A stretch of DNA of 64,000 nucleotides from Pseudomonas spelaei. Its GTDB lineage: Bacteria; Pseudomonadota; Gammaproteobacteria; Pseudomonadales; Pseudomonadaceae. The first letter of the stretch is position 1. Each line of letters opens with the position of its first letter. The notes under the pieces are model-generated. The model made no database searches. It was not told the origin of the DNA and saw only the letters and a program-made list of their open reading frames with translations. The position numbers were made by a program, and so were the translations under genes. The stretch is from positions 26,623-90,622 of the forward strand of contig NZ_WNNK01000024.1 in the NCBI RefSeq assembly GCF_009724245.1. Reading direction: 5' to 3'. This document shows positions 34,873-43,814 of this stretch, piece after piece.

Positions 34873-37125
34873 ATGTCGGAACGCTGTCGCCAACATCGCG
34901 CTACCCCTGATTCACCGCAGGGTGCGCAACGCTTTACCTTGAATCGTACGTTCACTGCCGTGCAGATGGCGCTGTTGCTGGGGCTGACCGGGAGTTCCAT
35001 GGCCGTGGCCGCCGAGACCCAGGAAGGTACAGGCAAAGCCAGCCTGGAGCTGTCTGAAACGCTGGTGGAGGGTGCCATGAACGCCGCCACGGACCTGCCG
35101 CCGGCTTATGCGGGAGGGCAGGTTGCCTCCGGCAGCCGCGTCGGGCTGTTGGGCAACAAGGACTTCATGGAGACGCCGTTCAACACCATCAGCTATACCG
35201 ATGAGTACATTCAGAACCGCCAGGCGCAGGACATCGGTTCGGTGATCGGCGCTACCGACCCTTCGGTGTATGTGCCCACCAAGCGCAGCAACTTTGAAAC
35301 CTTTTTCATTCGCGGCTTTAACAGTACTGCCGATGACATCACCTTCAACGGGTTGGTGGGCATGGCACCAAACATGCGCGGTTCTACCGAACTGGCCGAG
35401 CGCGTGGAAGTGCTCAAAGGTCCTTCCGCGCTGCTCAACGGCATGCCACCCAGCGGTACGGTGGGTGGCAGCATCAACCTGGTGCCTAAGCGCGCTGGTG
35501 ATGAGCCGCTGGCACGCCTGACCACCACGTATGAATCCCGAGGTCTGGGCGGTGTGCACGCGGACCTGGGGCAGCGCTTCGGTGACCGGAAGCAGTTTGG
35601 CGTGCGCTTCAATGGGGTTTACCGTGACGGTGATACGGCAGTGGATAATCAACAGCATAAAATGGCGCTGTCCTCCCTCGGGCTGGACTGGCGCGGCGAG
35701 CGGGCTCGTTTGTCGGCCGACTTCTATAAGCAGCGTGAGCGTATCGACGGCCTCAACTACTTCGGGATCAACACGATTGGCCCCAACGTCACCCACCTGC
35801 CCAGCCCCAAGAAGGGCGATTACGCGCTGGCGCCAGATTGGGCCTACACCATCAACAACACCACCACCACGATGGTGCGGGGCGAGTATGACCTGACGGA
35901 TTCGCTCACCGCCTACGCGGCGTGGGGGCAGCGTGATGGTGGTTACAACGCGCTGATCAACTCAAGCACCCTGGTGAACAACGTGGGTGACATCAGCTCT
36001 TCGGCGATTCGCTCGATCCGCAGTGGCACCCAGCAATCCGGTGAGGCTGGCTTGAAGGGCAATTTCCAGACAGGTCCCGTGGACCACGCCTGGACCATCG
36101 CCGCGACGCGCTACACCTCCGATAACAGCTTCAAGGACGCCAGGGCCGGGATTCCCGGTACCACTAACTACGACAACCTGGATTTCGGCAACGCACCGAC
36201 CTTCCCGGGTTACGGCGTAACCACGTCGCAAATCAAGGCCGAACTGGGCAGCTATGCAATCGCCGATACCTTGTCCTTCGCAGATGGCCGTGTGCAGTGG
36301 ACCGTCGGCGCCCGACGCCAGCGCGTGCAAAACACCAACGCCGCGTACAGCCCAACCGGCGCCACCACGAAAACCAGTTATGACGAAAGCCGGGTTTCGC
36401 CGGCCACCGCGCTTCTGGTCAAGGTGACAGACAAGGTGTCGCTCTATGCCAACTACATCGAAGGCCTGAGCCAGGGCGGTACGGCACCAGTGTCGGCAGT
36501 GAACGTCGGTGAGGTGATGCAGCCCTATCGGACCAAGCAATACGAGGTCGGCGCCAAGGTCGATCTGGGGACCTTCGCCCATACCGTCGCCCTGTTCCAG
36601 ATCGAGAAGCCCAGCGCCTCCACCGATCCGGTGACCCTGATCTACAGCGTCGATGGCGAGCAGCGCAACCGTGGCGTGGAATGGTCGTTCTTCGGCGAGT
36701 TGCAACCGAGATTGCGCCTGATGGGCGGGGCGACCTACACCCAGGCGGAAATGACCAAAGTGGTCACCGGCGGCGTCAAAGACAAGCAAGTCACTGGTGT
36801 ACCCAAGGTGATTGCCAAGCTGGGCACTGAATATGACCTCCTTGACGTCCCTGGGCTGACCCTGACCGGAAACATCAACCATACGGGCAAGCAATACGCG
36901 ACCAATGATCATCGGGTCTCGCTGGACTCGTACACCACCTACGATGTGGGTGCCCGCTATGCCTTCAAGGTTGAAACCAAACCAGTGACCTTGCGCGCCA
37001 CTGTGCAGAACGTCACCAACAAGGCGTACTGGCTCGGCTCCTGGAACGGCGGCGACGGCAGCGGCCTCTCCGGTGGCTTGGGTGCACCACGCACGGTGCT
37101 GCTCTCGGGTACCGTGGATTTCTAA
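34873..37125 (+). CDS. TonB-dependent ferric-siderophore receptor
   Basis: 750 residues. A long basic leader precedes the signal hydrophobic core (MALLLGLTGSSMAVAAE). A TonB-box-like LSETLVEG follows, then the plug (DIGSVIGATDPSVYV, FFIRGFNSTADDITFNGLVG, RVEVLKGPSALLNGM, GGSINLVPKRA) and a barrel ending in phenylalanine (LSGTVDF). There is no N-terminal signalling domain, so it is not a FecA-type transducer. The siderophore made by the neighbouring genes is the likely ligand. ORF starts at 34873 with AAAGGAA upstream. Confidence 0.92.
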   Translation: MSERCRQHRATPDSPQGAQRFTLNRTFTAVQMALLLGLTGSSMAVAAETQEGTGKASLELSETLVEGAMNAATDLPPAYAGGQVASGSRVGLLGNKDFMETPFNTISYTDEYIQNRQAQDIGSVIGATDPSVYVPTKRSNFETFFIRGFNSTADDITFNGLVGMAPNMRGSTELAERVEVLKGPSALLNGMPPSGTVGGSINLVPKRAGDEPLARLTTTYESRGLGGVHADLGQRFGDRKQFGVRFNGVYRDGDTAVDNQQHKMALSSLGLDWRGERARLSADFYKQRERIDGLNYFGINTIGPNVTHLPSPKKGDYALAPDWAYTINNTTTTMVRGEYDLTDSLTAYAAWGQRDGGYNALINSSTLVNNVGDISSSAIRSIRSGTQQSGEAGLKGNFQTGPVDHAWTIAATRYTSDNSFKDARAGIPGTTNYDNLDFGNAPTFPGYGVTTSQIKAELGSYAIADTLSFADGRVQWTVGARRQRVQNTNAAYSPTGATTKTSYDESRVSPATALLVKVTDKVSLYANYIEGLSQGGTAPVSAVNVGEVMQPYRTKQYEVGAKVDLGTFAHTVALFQIEKPSASTDPVTLIYSVDGEQRNRGVEWSFFGELQPRLRLMGGATYTQAEMTKVVTGGVKDKQVTGVPKVIAKLGTEYDLLDVPGLTLTGNINHTGKQYATNDHRVSLDSYTTYDVGARYAFKVETKPVTLRATVQNVTNKAYWLGSWNGGDGSGLSGGLGAPRTVLLSGTVDF

Positions 37126-37185
37126 CGGTTTATAAACCAGGAAACCCGGCGGTCAAATCCGGGGCCTGGTGCCAGATGTACGAAG

Positions 37186-37210
37186 AAGCCTGCAGAAATG
37201 CAGGCTTTTT
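37186..37210 (+). terminator. Rho-independent terminator after the receptor gene
   Basis: AAGCCTGCA / TGCAGGCTT hairpin followed by TTT, the third copy of this stem in the window. Directly followed by the repeat element. Confidence 0.85.
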
Positions 37211-37427
37211 GGCTAATGCCAGTCAGTTAAGGAGTGGAGATCCAGCAACCGAAGCAAATCCAGTGTGGGAGATGTCGAGCCCCAGCGAGGCTGCGATGGC
37301 GTCGGCACCGTCAACATTGATGTTGCCTGACCCACCGCCATCGCAGCCTCGCTGGGGCTCGACAACTCCCACCTTTGATCTTCTCTATCTTGAGGGCCTG
37401 TGTTTGCTTAGCTGATCGGCATCAGGC
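37211..37427. repeat. Palindromic repeat element, family A, copy 2
   Basis: 217 bp. Core arms 37265-37300 and 37337-37372 are inverted with one mismatch. Outer arms 37211-37231 and 37407-37427 are inverted at 16 of 21 bases and match the ends of copy 1 at 11291-11505. The left flank, about 55 bases, aligns with the right flank of copy 1 in reverse. It fills most of the 429-base gap between the receptor and the next gene; the remaining 127 bases show only a possible promoter. Confidence 0.8.
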
Positions 37428-37554
37428 TTTTTTACTTTGGATTTCGCTGTTTCGTTTGAAAAGCATGGTGCCCCTGCGCTGTTGTTCACTATGCTTTCGT
37501 TGCACACACAAGCCCCTCCCATTATTCGAACAATTAACACAGCGCCTGACCTCC

Positions 37555-38547
37555 ATGAGAAAAACCACGCAGCAGCTAATGGTCCACGAAATTGCCGACT
37601 GGCAGCACCGGGGGTTGATCGATCCGCAAACCCAGGAGCGGCTGAGCGCGCCCTATCGGCGTCCCGGCCAACTGCTGTCGACGGTGTTGCAATGGCTGGG
37701 CATCGGCGCGGTGCTGCTGATTGGCATGGCCATCCTGGGTGGCGTGAGTTACCTCAGTGAGTCGGTCACCCTCGGTGTGGTGCTGTTTTTTGTCGCCGGC
37801 GTGCTGTTGTGGTGGGTCGGGGTACGCCTGGCGCGTGATCCGGCGGGGCGTATGCCGGTGACCGGTGTGGCCATTTTGACCATCGGCCTGATGCTGATCG
37901 GTGGCAGCCTGTTACTCGGCGGCATTGGCGACGAGGCGGGCGGGCTGGACCGTATCCCTCTGGCGTTGCTGGTCACTGCCTTGCTGAGTGCGGCCACGGC
38001 CTATCGTTATCGCCTGCGCTGGCCATTGTTTCTGGGACTGCTGTGTGCCTTTCACGGCCTGGGTTCCTGGGAGCGGTATGCCGGCGGTGGGTCATACCTG
38101 TTCGACATCCAGGACCCGCGCGCCATGGCGGTGATTGCCGGGCTGGCAGCGCTCCTGGGGCTTTGGCACCAGCAGGCGGAAGAAGGGCCGCTACGGCACT
38201 TCAGTGGTTTCGGGCGCTTGTATGTGATTTTCGGCTTGCTCTACTTCAACTGTTCACTGTGGTTTCTCAGCCTGGACAATTACAGCTCGTCCCAATCGGG
38301 GCTCTGGATACTGTTGTTCACCGTTGGGGCCATCAGCCAGTTGGTGATCGGCGCGCGCTTCAAGCACCCCAGCTTCACCGGGTTTGGTGTGGTGTTTCTG
38401 GGTATCGACCTGTACACGCGTTTCTACGAATACGCCTGGGACCGCCTGAGTGTCGCGGCGTTCTTCGCGGCGGCCGGGGCAGTGGGTGTGTTGCTGGGAT
38501 GGGTGTTTGAACGTGCGGCGCTACGTGCCAGGGAGAATCGGTCATGA
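37555..38547 (+). CDS. DUF2157-type membrane protein
   Basis: 330 residues from ATG 37555. A short cytoplasmic N-terminus (EIADWQHRGLIDPQTQERL) is typical of DUF2157, followed by about ten membrane helices. Function of the family is unknown. The next gene is a paralogue-like protein overlapping by four bases, so the two probably form a pair. The frame is open to 37375 but that upstream part lies in the repeat. Confidence 0.8.
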   Translation: MRKTTQQLMVHEIADWQHRGLIDPQTQERLSAPYRRPGQLLSTVLQWLGIGAVLLIGMAILGGVSYLSESVTLGVVLFFVAGVLLWWVGVRLARDPAGRMPVTGVAILTIGLMLIGGSLLLGGIGDEAGGLDRIPLALLVTALLSAATAYRYRLRWPLFLGLLCAFHGLGSWERYAGGGSYLFDIQDPRAMAVIAGLAALLGLWHQQAEEGPLRHFSGFGRLYVIFGLLYFNCSLWFLSLDNYSSSQSGLWILLFTVGAISQLVIGARFKHPSFTGFGVVFLGIDLYTRFYEYAWDRLSVAAFFAAAGAVGVLLGWVFERAALRARENRS

Positions 38548-39572
38548 GCCCGGATCGCCGCAATCGACAAGTCCACGACGCCCTTGATCAATGGCTGCGC
38601 GAGGGTCAGATCGATCCCGCCGCCCACAGCCGTATCGGTGAACTGTATCCCTTGACCCGATGGGACTGGCGCTCACTCGGGCGTTGGTTTCTGACCTTCG
38701 GCGCCATTAGCCTCGCGGCCGGTCTGCTGTTGCTGCTGCGTGAGCACCTGACGTTCACCCTGCCCAAACTGGCGATCAGCTTGTCCGTGTTGACCCTGGG
38801 TCTGTTCGCCGTCGGGCGCTGGTTGCCCGGCAAAGGCTTGAGGATGCTGGGCAGCACCGCCGAACTGCTGGGTGGCTTTGCGTTGATCGGTGTGAGCTTT
38901 GTGGTGGGCATGATCTATTCGGACGGCTCCGGCAACTGGCCGGCGCTGCTGTTGATCGATCTGCTGGTGCTGCTGGTGCTCAGCTATGCCTTGGGCAATG
39001 TGTTGCTGCTGACGTTGTGCAGCGTGTTGTTTTTTGTCTGGTTTGGTGGCCGCACTGGGTATGTGTCCGGCTGGGGCGCCTACTGGTTCGGCATGAACTA
39101 TCCGCTGCGGTTTCTCGGCGCTGCAGCGGTGCTGGTGGCTGCGGGGGCCGTGCACCTACGGTGTGAGGCCGGGTTGCTGGCCCGCTACAGCGGGTTTGCC
39201 AAGGTGTGGATTTCCTGCGGTTTGTTTGTCGGCGAGATGGCCTTGTGGCTGTTGTCGCTGTTTGGCAGCTACGACTTGATCGACGGGCCGTGGCATTTTG
39301 CCGAGGACGGTGAACTGCTGATGTTCAACCTGCTGTGGGCCGCCGTCAGCCTCGGTGTGTTGGCGTTGGGCCTGCGCCTGCGGTTCGGCATGCTGGTGGG
39401 GTATGGCGTGACGTTTTTGATCATCCAGTTGTACACCCTGTTCTTCACCCAACTGGCCGAAACCCTGGGTTGGCTGCTCAGCTTGCTGATCGCCGGCGGT
39501 GGTTTGTTGGTGCTGGTGATTTGGCTGGAGTCGCAGCGCCAGAAGCGTCGGGCGGCGACTTCAGACACCTGA
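38544..39572 (+). CDS. DUF2157/DUF4401-type membrane protein
   Basis: 342 residues. N-terminus ALDQWLREGQIDPAAHSRIG echoes that of the previous protein, then eleven or so hydrophobic helices and a basic tail (SQRQKRRAA). Overlaps the previous gene by four bases. Likely a partner in one membrane complex; function unknown. Confidence 0.8.
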   Translation: MSPDRRNRQVHDALDQWLREGQIDPAAHSRIGELYPLTRWDWRSLGRWFLTFGAISLAAGLLLLLREHLTFTLPKLAISLSVLTLGLFAVGRWLPGKGLRMLGSTAELLGGFALIGVSFVVGMIYSDGSGNWPALLLIDLLVLLVLSYALGNVLLLTLCSVLFFVWFGGRTGYVSGWGAYWFGMNYPLRFLGAAAVLVAAGAVHLRCEAGLLARYSGFAKVWISCGLFVGEMALWLLSLFGSYDLIDGPWHFAEDGELLMFNLLWAAVSLGVLALGLRLRFGMLVGYGVTFLIIQLYTLFFTQLAETLGWLLSLLIAGGGLLVLVIWLESQRQKRRAATSDT

Positions 39573-39741
39573 GCTTGAGCGCCCGAAGGCGTTGGGGCCG
39601 ACGAGCCATTGGCTTTTTTCCAGGAAACCTGAGACCTCCTGAAAAAGTGTCTATCTTCTATGAGCAAGCAGTCGCGCACGTCAGCGTGCGCAGTGTGATT
39701 TTCGGTGCGGGTTCTTAGGTCGCCATGGCGCCTGGAGCACT

Positions 39742-42297
39742 ATGGAAAAGCTCAGCGTTGATCCCAAATCTTCGCCGGGGGGTAAAACCTCCAATCTCGC
39801 GGCTGCACGGGCCTCCTTGCTGGCCTGTTCGGCGCTTTTGCTGGCGATGTTTTTGTTGGTGGGGGTGTTGCTGATCTCCATTGCGCATCACCTGAACCAC
39901 GATGCCGGTGAGCACAATCGGCTGGATATCGAAAATGCCCTGCTGTCGGTTGAAAGGACGGCGGGCTCCACGGTCAAGGACTATGCGTTCTGGGGTGACG
40001 CCTACCAGAACCTGCATCAGAAAGTCGATGTGGAATGGGCTTTTGTCCGGCAAAACGTCGGCTCTACATTATCGACCGACCTGGGGTTTCAGGGGGTCTT
40101 TGTCGTCGATCCGACCGATCGTACGGTGTATTCGGTGATTGACGGGCAGTTGCAGTCCGTTGCGGTTCAAGACTGGTTGCACACACCGATTGATACGCTA
40201 TTGGCCCAGGCTCGCGAAGGCGCCGCCAACAGCCAGTCTGTCAGCCGGCTGGTCAACGCCGACGGCACACCTGCGGTACTGGCGGCCGCTGCGCTCACCC
40301 CGGGAACCGATCCCAATGTGAAGGCTGACGCGGGTCCCGCGTCGGTGCTGATATTCGTTGCCAGGCTGGGACCTGAACGCCTGGAAGCGCTGGGCCGGGA
40401 TTTTGGTGTAGAGGGCTTACGGGTGGCGCCGGCCTCGGCCAGTACATCGACCCTGGCCCTCAGAGACAACGCCGGCGTTGTGCAATGGACATCAGAAGAT
40501 CCTGGGCATCAGTTGCTGGTCCTGGTAGTGCCGCTGATCGCTGTGGCCGGCCTGATATTCGGCCTGATGGCCTGGTACATTCAGCGCCGGACCACCGCCG
40601 CGGCGCGAGTCATGGACAGTAATTACACCACCCTGCAAGCCAGTCGCGCGGCCCTGGCCATCAGCGAGGAGCGCTTTCGCGATGTGGCTGAAGCGGCCTC
40701 CGACTGGATCTGGGAGGTGGACGTCCATCTGCGGTTCACCTACCTGTCGGAGCGTTTTGAAGTGATCACCGGCCTTGCCCGGGCCGAGTGCCTGGGGCAT
40801 GCGGTAGATGATCTGCTGACGTCCGATCAGGGCCCGCTGTCCAGCTGGTTCAAGGACCACGCCCGGCGCGTCAATGCGATCGTGCAGTGCAACTACCTGT
40901 CTGGCGACGGCAAAGTGCACATCTGCCGGCTATCGGTGCGTGAGATACCCGGGCAAGGGTATCGCGGTACCGCCAGCGACATTACCGAAGAAGTCGAAGC
41001 CCGGCGGCGCATTGAGTATTTGTCGCAGCACGACGCCTTGACGGGGTTGGCCAACCGCACACGGATGCAGGAGTTTCTGGAGGGCAAGCTCAAGGCCTCA
41101 CCGACACTGGAAAGGCCGTTGGTAATGCTCAGCGTCGACCTGGACCGCTTCAAACCGGTCAATGATCTGCTGGGGCACGCGGCAGGTGACGAGGTGCTCA
41201 ACCAGGTGTCCCGTCGTTTGCAGGGCTGCCTGCGGGGCGATGACCTGGTGGCGCGCATTGGCGGCGACGAGTTTGTGCTGGTGGTGGCGAACATGAGTTC
41301 GCCGCTGGAGGTTGAGACTTTGTGCAAACGCCTGATCGACGGCATCGAGCTGCCGTTTTATATCACTGAGCACGAAGTGTTTATCAGTGCCAGCATCGGT
41401 ATTGCCATGGCGCCGGCGGATGCCATCCTGGCCGAAGAGCTTTTGCGCTACGCCGACATCGCGCTCTACGAAGCCAAGGACGGTGGCCGCAATACCTGGC
41501 GTTTTTATGCGGGTGACATGAACGCCCGAATCATTGAGCGTCGCCAGCTTGAAAGCGACTTGCGCCACGCGATCAAGAACGAGGAACTGCGCCTGGACTT
41601 TCAGCCGCGCTACCGCATTGAAGGCAAGCGCCTGGCCGGTGCCGAGGCCCTGGTGCGTTGGGAGCACCCACAACGCGGGCTGCTGGGGCCGGATGTCTTT
41701 ATCCCGATTGCCGAGGAAACCGGGCTGATCCTGCCGCTGAGCAATTGGGTGCTGCACGCGGCCTGCAAGGCTGCCGCGCTGTGGCCTGACGACGTGATGA
41801 TCTCGGTCAACCTGTCCTCCACCGAATTCCAGCGTGGGCACTTGGTAGCACGGGTCAAGTCGGTGCTGGCCGACACCGGCTTGAACCCGGCACGGCTGGA
41901 ACTGGAGCTGACCGAAAGCGTGATGCTCAACGACGAAAAGATCGCCTTAAGCATCATGCAGGGCCTCAAGGCATTGGGCGTTCGCTTGCTGATGGATGAC
42001 TTTGGCACGGGGTATTCGTCGCTGAGTTACCTGCGCTCATTTCCGTTCGACGGACTGAAAATCGACCGCAGTTTTGTCGGCGGCCTGACCGCCAGCGGCG
42101 GCGATCAGTCGATCATCCAGGCCATCGTCGGCCTGGGCCGGGCGCTCTCGCTGACAGTGACCGCCGAAGGCGTGGAAACCGACGACCAGCTCAAGGCCCT
42201 GAAGGATGTGCACTGCGATGAAGCGCAGGGGTTCTACCTGAGCCAGCCGATGGATGCGCAGGCGATCAGTGACCTGATTGGGGACCGCACCGATTAG
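39742..42297 (+). CDS. CHASE4-PAS-GGDEF-EAL cyclic-di-GMP enzyme
   Basis: 851 residues. Membrane helix near 30-50, a periplasmic CHASE4-like sensor (LSVERTAGSTVKDYAFWGDA), a second helix near 255-275, a PAS domain (RFRDVAEAASDWIWEVD), then GGDEF and EAL domains. GGDEF is intact near residue 507 with an RGDD inhibitory site five residues before it. EALVRW near 634 and DDFGTGYSSLSYLRSFPFD near 750 are also intact. Both cyclase and phosphodiesterase activity are therefore possible. The stop overlaps that of the convergent glycosylase gene by four bases. Confidence 0.93.
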   Translation: MEKLSVDPKSSPGGKTSNLAAARASLLACSALLLAMFLLVGVLLISIAHHLNHDAGEHNRLDIENALLSVERTAGSTVKDYAFWGDAYQNLHQKVDVEWAFVRQNVGSTLSTDLGFQGVFVVDPTDRTVYSVIDGQLQSVAVQDWLHTPIDTLLAQAREGAANSQSVSRLVNADGTPAVLAAAALTPGTDPNVKADAGPASVLIFVARLGPERLEALGRDFGVEGLRVAPASASTSTLALRDNAGVVQWTSEDPGHQLLVLVVPLIAVAGLIFGLMAWYIQRRTTAAARVMDSNYTTLQASRAALAISEERFRDVAEAASDWIWEVDVHLRFTYLSERFEVITGLARAECLGHAVDDLLTSDQGPLSSWFKDHARRVNAIVQCNYLSGDGKVHICRLSVREIPGQGYRGTASDITEEVEARRRIEYLSQHDALTGLANRTRMQEFLEGKLKASPTLERPLVMLSVDLDRFKPVNDLLGHAAGDEVLNQVSRRLQGCLRGDDLVARIGGDEFVLVVANMSSPLEVETLCKRLIDGIELPFYITEHEVFISASIGIAMAPADAILAEELLRYADIALYEAKDGGRNTWRFYAGDMNARIIERRQLESDLRHAIKNEELRLDFQPRYRIEGKRLAGAEALVRWEHPQRGLLGPDVFIPIAEETGLILPLSNWVLHAACKAAALWPDDVMISVNLSSTEFQRGHLVARVKSVLADTGLNPARLELELTESVMLNDEKIALSIMQGLKALGVRLLMDDFGTGYSSLSYLRSFPFDGLKIDRSFVGGLTASGGDQSIIQAIVGLGRALSLTVTAEGVETDDQLKALKDVHCDEAQGFYLSQPMDAQAISDLIGDRTD

Positions 42298-42803
42298 CGC
42301 TCTGCGGCCAATCGCAACTGGCGGTACGCGCTCACCAATTGCTCCAGGGAAAACCCGCGATTGAGTCCGCTGGGATTGGGTAAAACCCACACCGACGCGC
42401 CTCCAAACTTTTGTGACTGTAGCCCCCAGGCAATCTCCCGTTGGCCCGACAGCGCGCTGTACGCCGCCTTACCGAGAAACGCCACGAAACCTGGCGAGTA
42501 ACGCGCGACCTTCTGTTCAAAACCCGCCGCAGCCGCCTTGAACTCATGCAAAGACAGTTGATCCGCACGGGCGGTAGGCCGTTCGACAACGGTGGTTAAC
42601 CCGCATCGAAACTGCAAGATGCTTCGATCGTTTTCCGGGCGTATTTCTTCCGGGGTAAAGCCAGCCAAATGCAGCGTGCGCCAGAAACGGTTGCTGCGGC
42701 CCGCAAAGTGGTGCCCTTGAGCGGCGGCGGCCATGCCGGGGTTGATGCCGCAAAACATCACCGCCAGATGCTCGGCCAGAATATCTTCAAGTCCTTCGCC
42801 CAT
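42294..42803 (-). CDS. mug: Mismatch-specific uracil/thymine DNA glycosylase (Mug)
   Basis: 169 residues, matching E. coli Mug length. The active-site segment is FCGINPGMAAAA and the minor-groove wedge region is NPSGLNR. Removes uracil or thymine from G:U and G:T mispairs. I start at 42803, where GGTGAGG lies about six bases upstream; a longer form from 42842 would overlap the LysR gene. Confidence 0.88.
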   Translation of the reverse strand: MGEGLEDILAEHLAVMFCGINPGMAAAAQGHHFAGRSNRFWRTLHLAGFTPEEIRPENDRSILQFRCGLTTVVERPTARADQLSLHEFKAAAAGFEQKVARYSPGFVAFLGKAAYSALSGQREIAWGLQSQKFGGASVWVLPNPSGLNRGFSLEQLVSAYRQLRLAAER

Positions 42804-42822
42804 CTCGAACCTCACCCATCGC

Positions 42823-43680
42823 TTATGCCGCCAGGTTGCCAATTAACCATTCACTGAAGCTCTGCGCCAGTGGATTGTTCTCACTGTCACGGTGAGTCAG
42901 CAACGCCCAGTTCGGCCCGCGAATGGTCGACTCGATCAAGGGTTGCAGCAGCCCATCGGCGCGGGCTTGCTGGCTCAGCAGTTGGCTGACCAGCGCAATG
43001 CCGAGCCCGGCACAGGCCGCGTCCAGCAGCAGGCCGGGGTCGGAGAAGTTCAGGCCCTGATCCTTCTGGCCGACATCGATACCGGCTTCCACCGCCCAAT
43101 GGCTCCAATCCATTTCCCGCTCGCCGTGGAGGGTGGTGCGTTGCTCCTGGGGCGTGGCCAATAAGCGTGGATGGCACGCCGGGTACAGGCGGTCGGCATG
43201 CAGCACTTTGAAGCTGCACTCGGCCTGGGAACTGATGTCGTCGCGCACCGCCAGGTCGATGGTCTGGCTCGCCATGTCCGGGACTTCATCGGTGCTGAAG
43301 ATCCACAAGTCCACCTGCGGATGCTGGCGGCGGAAATCTTCCAGGCGTGGCAGCAGCCAGTGGCGGGCGAAGGTTGGGGTGGTGTTGAGCACCAGTTGGT
43401 TGGGTTTGCGGTACTGCCCCAGGCGGCGCACGCCGACGGCCAGTTGCTGCAGCAGTGACTGGGTGGTGCTCAGGAAGTCGTGCCCCGCATCGGTCAGGCT
43501 GACGCTGCGGCCACTGCGGAAAAACAACGGCTGCTCCAGGTACGCTTCCAGGCTGCGAATCTGCTGGCTGATCGCCGATTGAGTGAGGTGCAGCTCTTCG
43601 GCAGCCTTGTGGAAACTGCCCAGTCGGGCGGCGGCTTCAAAGCCGCGCAGGGTGCCGAGTGGCGGCCAGTGCTTGAGCAT
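42823..43680 (-). CDS. LysR-family regulator, GcvA-like
   Basis: 285 residues. The helix-turn-helix is RLGSFHKAAEELHLTQSAIS near residues 18-38, then the effector domain. It is divergent from the agmatine deiminase gene across 134 bases, so it probably controls the agmatine operon. The glycosylase gene follows 19 bases downstream on the same strand. Confidence 0.88.
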   Translation of the reverse strand: MLKHWPPLGTLRGFEAAARLGSFHKAAEELHLTQSAISQQIRSLEAYLEQPLFFRSGRSVSLTDAGHDFLSTTQSLLQQLAVGVRRLGQYRKPNQLVLNTTPTFARHWLLPRLEDFRRQHPQVDLWIFSTDEVPDMASQTIDLAVRDDISSQAECSFKVLHADRLYPACHPRLLATPQEQRTTLHGEREMDWSHWAVEAGIDVGQKDQGLNFSDPGLLLDAACAGLGIALVSQLLSQQARADGLLQPLIESTIRGPNWALLTHRDSENNPLAQSFSEWLIGNLAA

Positions 43681-43814
43681 ATTGATAAGCTCCTCTAATC
43701 ATTTATCTGCAAAATCCATCGTTTGTTTGCCCGTTTTGCCCGCCGTAGCATGCACGCCAAGACCACACAGGTAGTTTTCATTGAACACAATGACTTAACT
43801 CAAAGGTACTTGTC

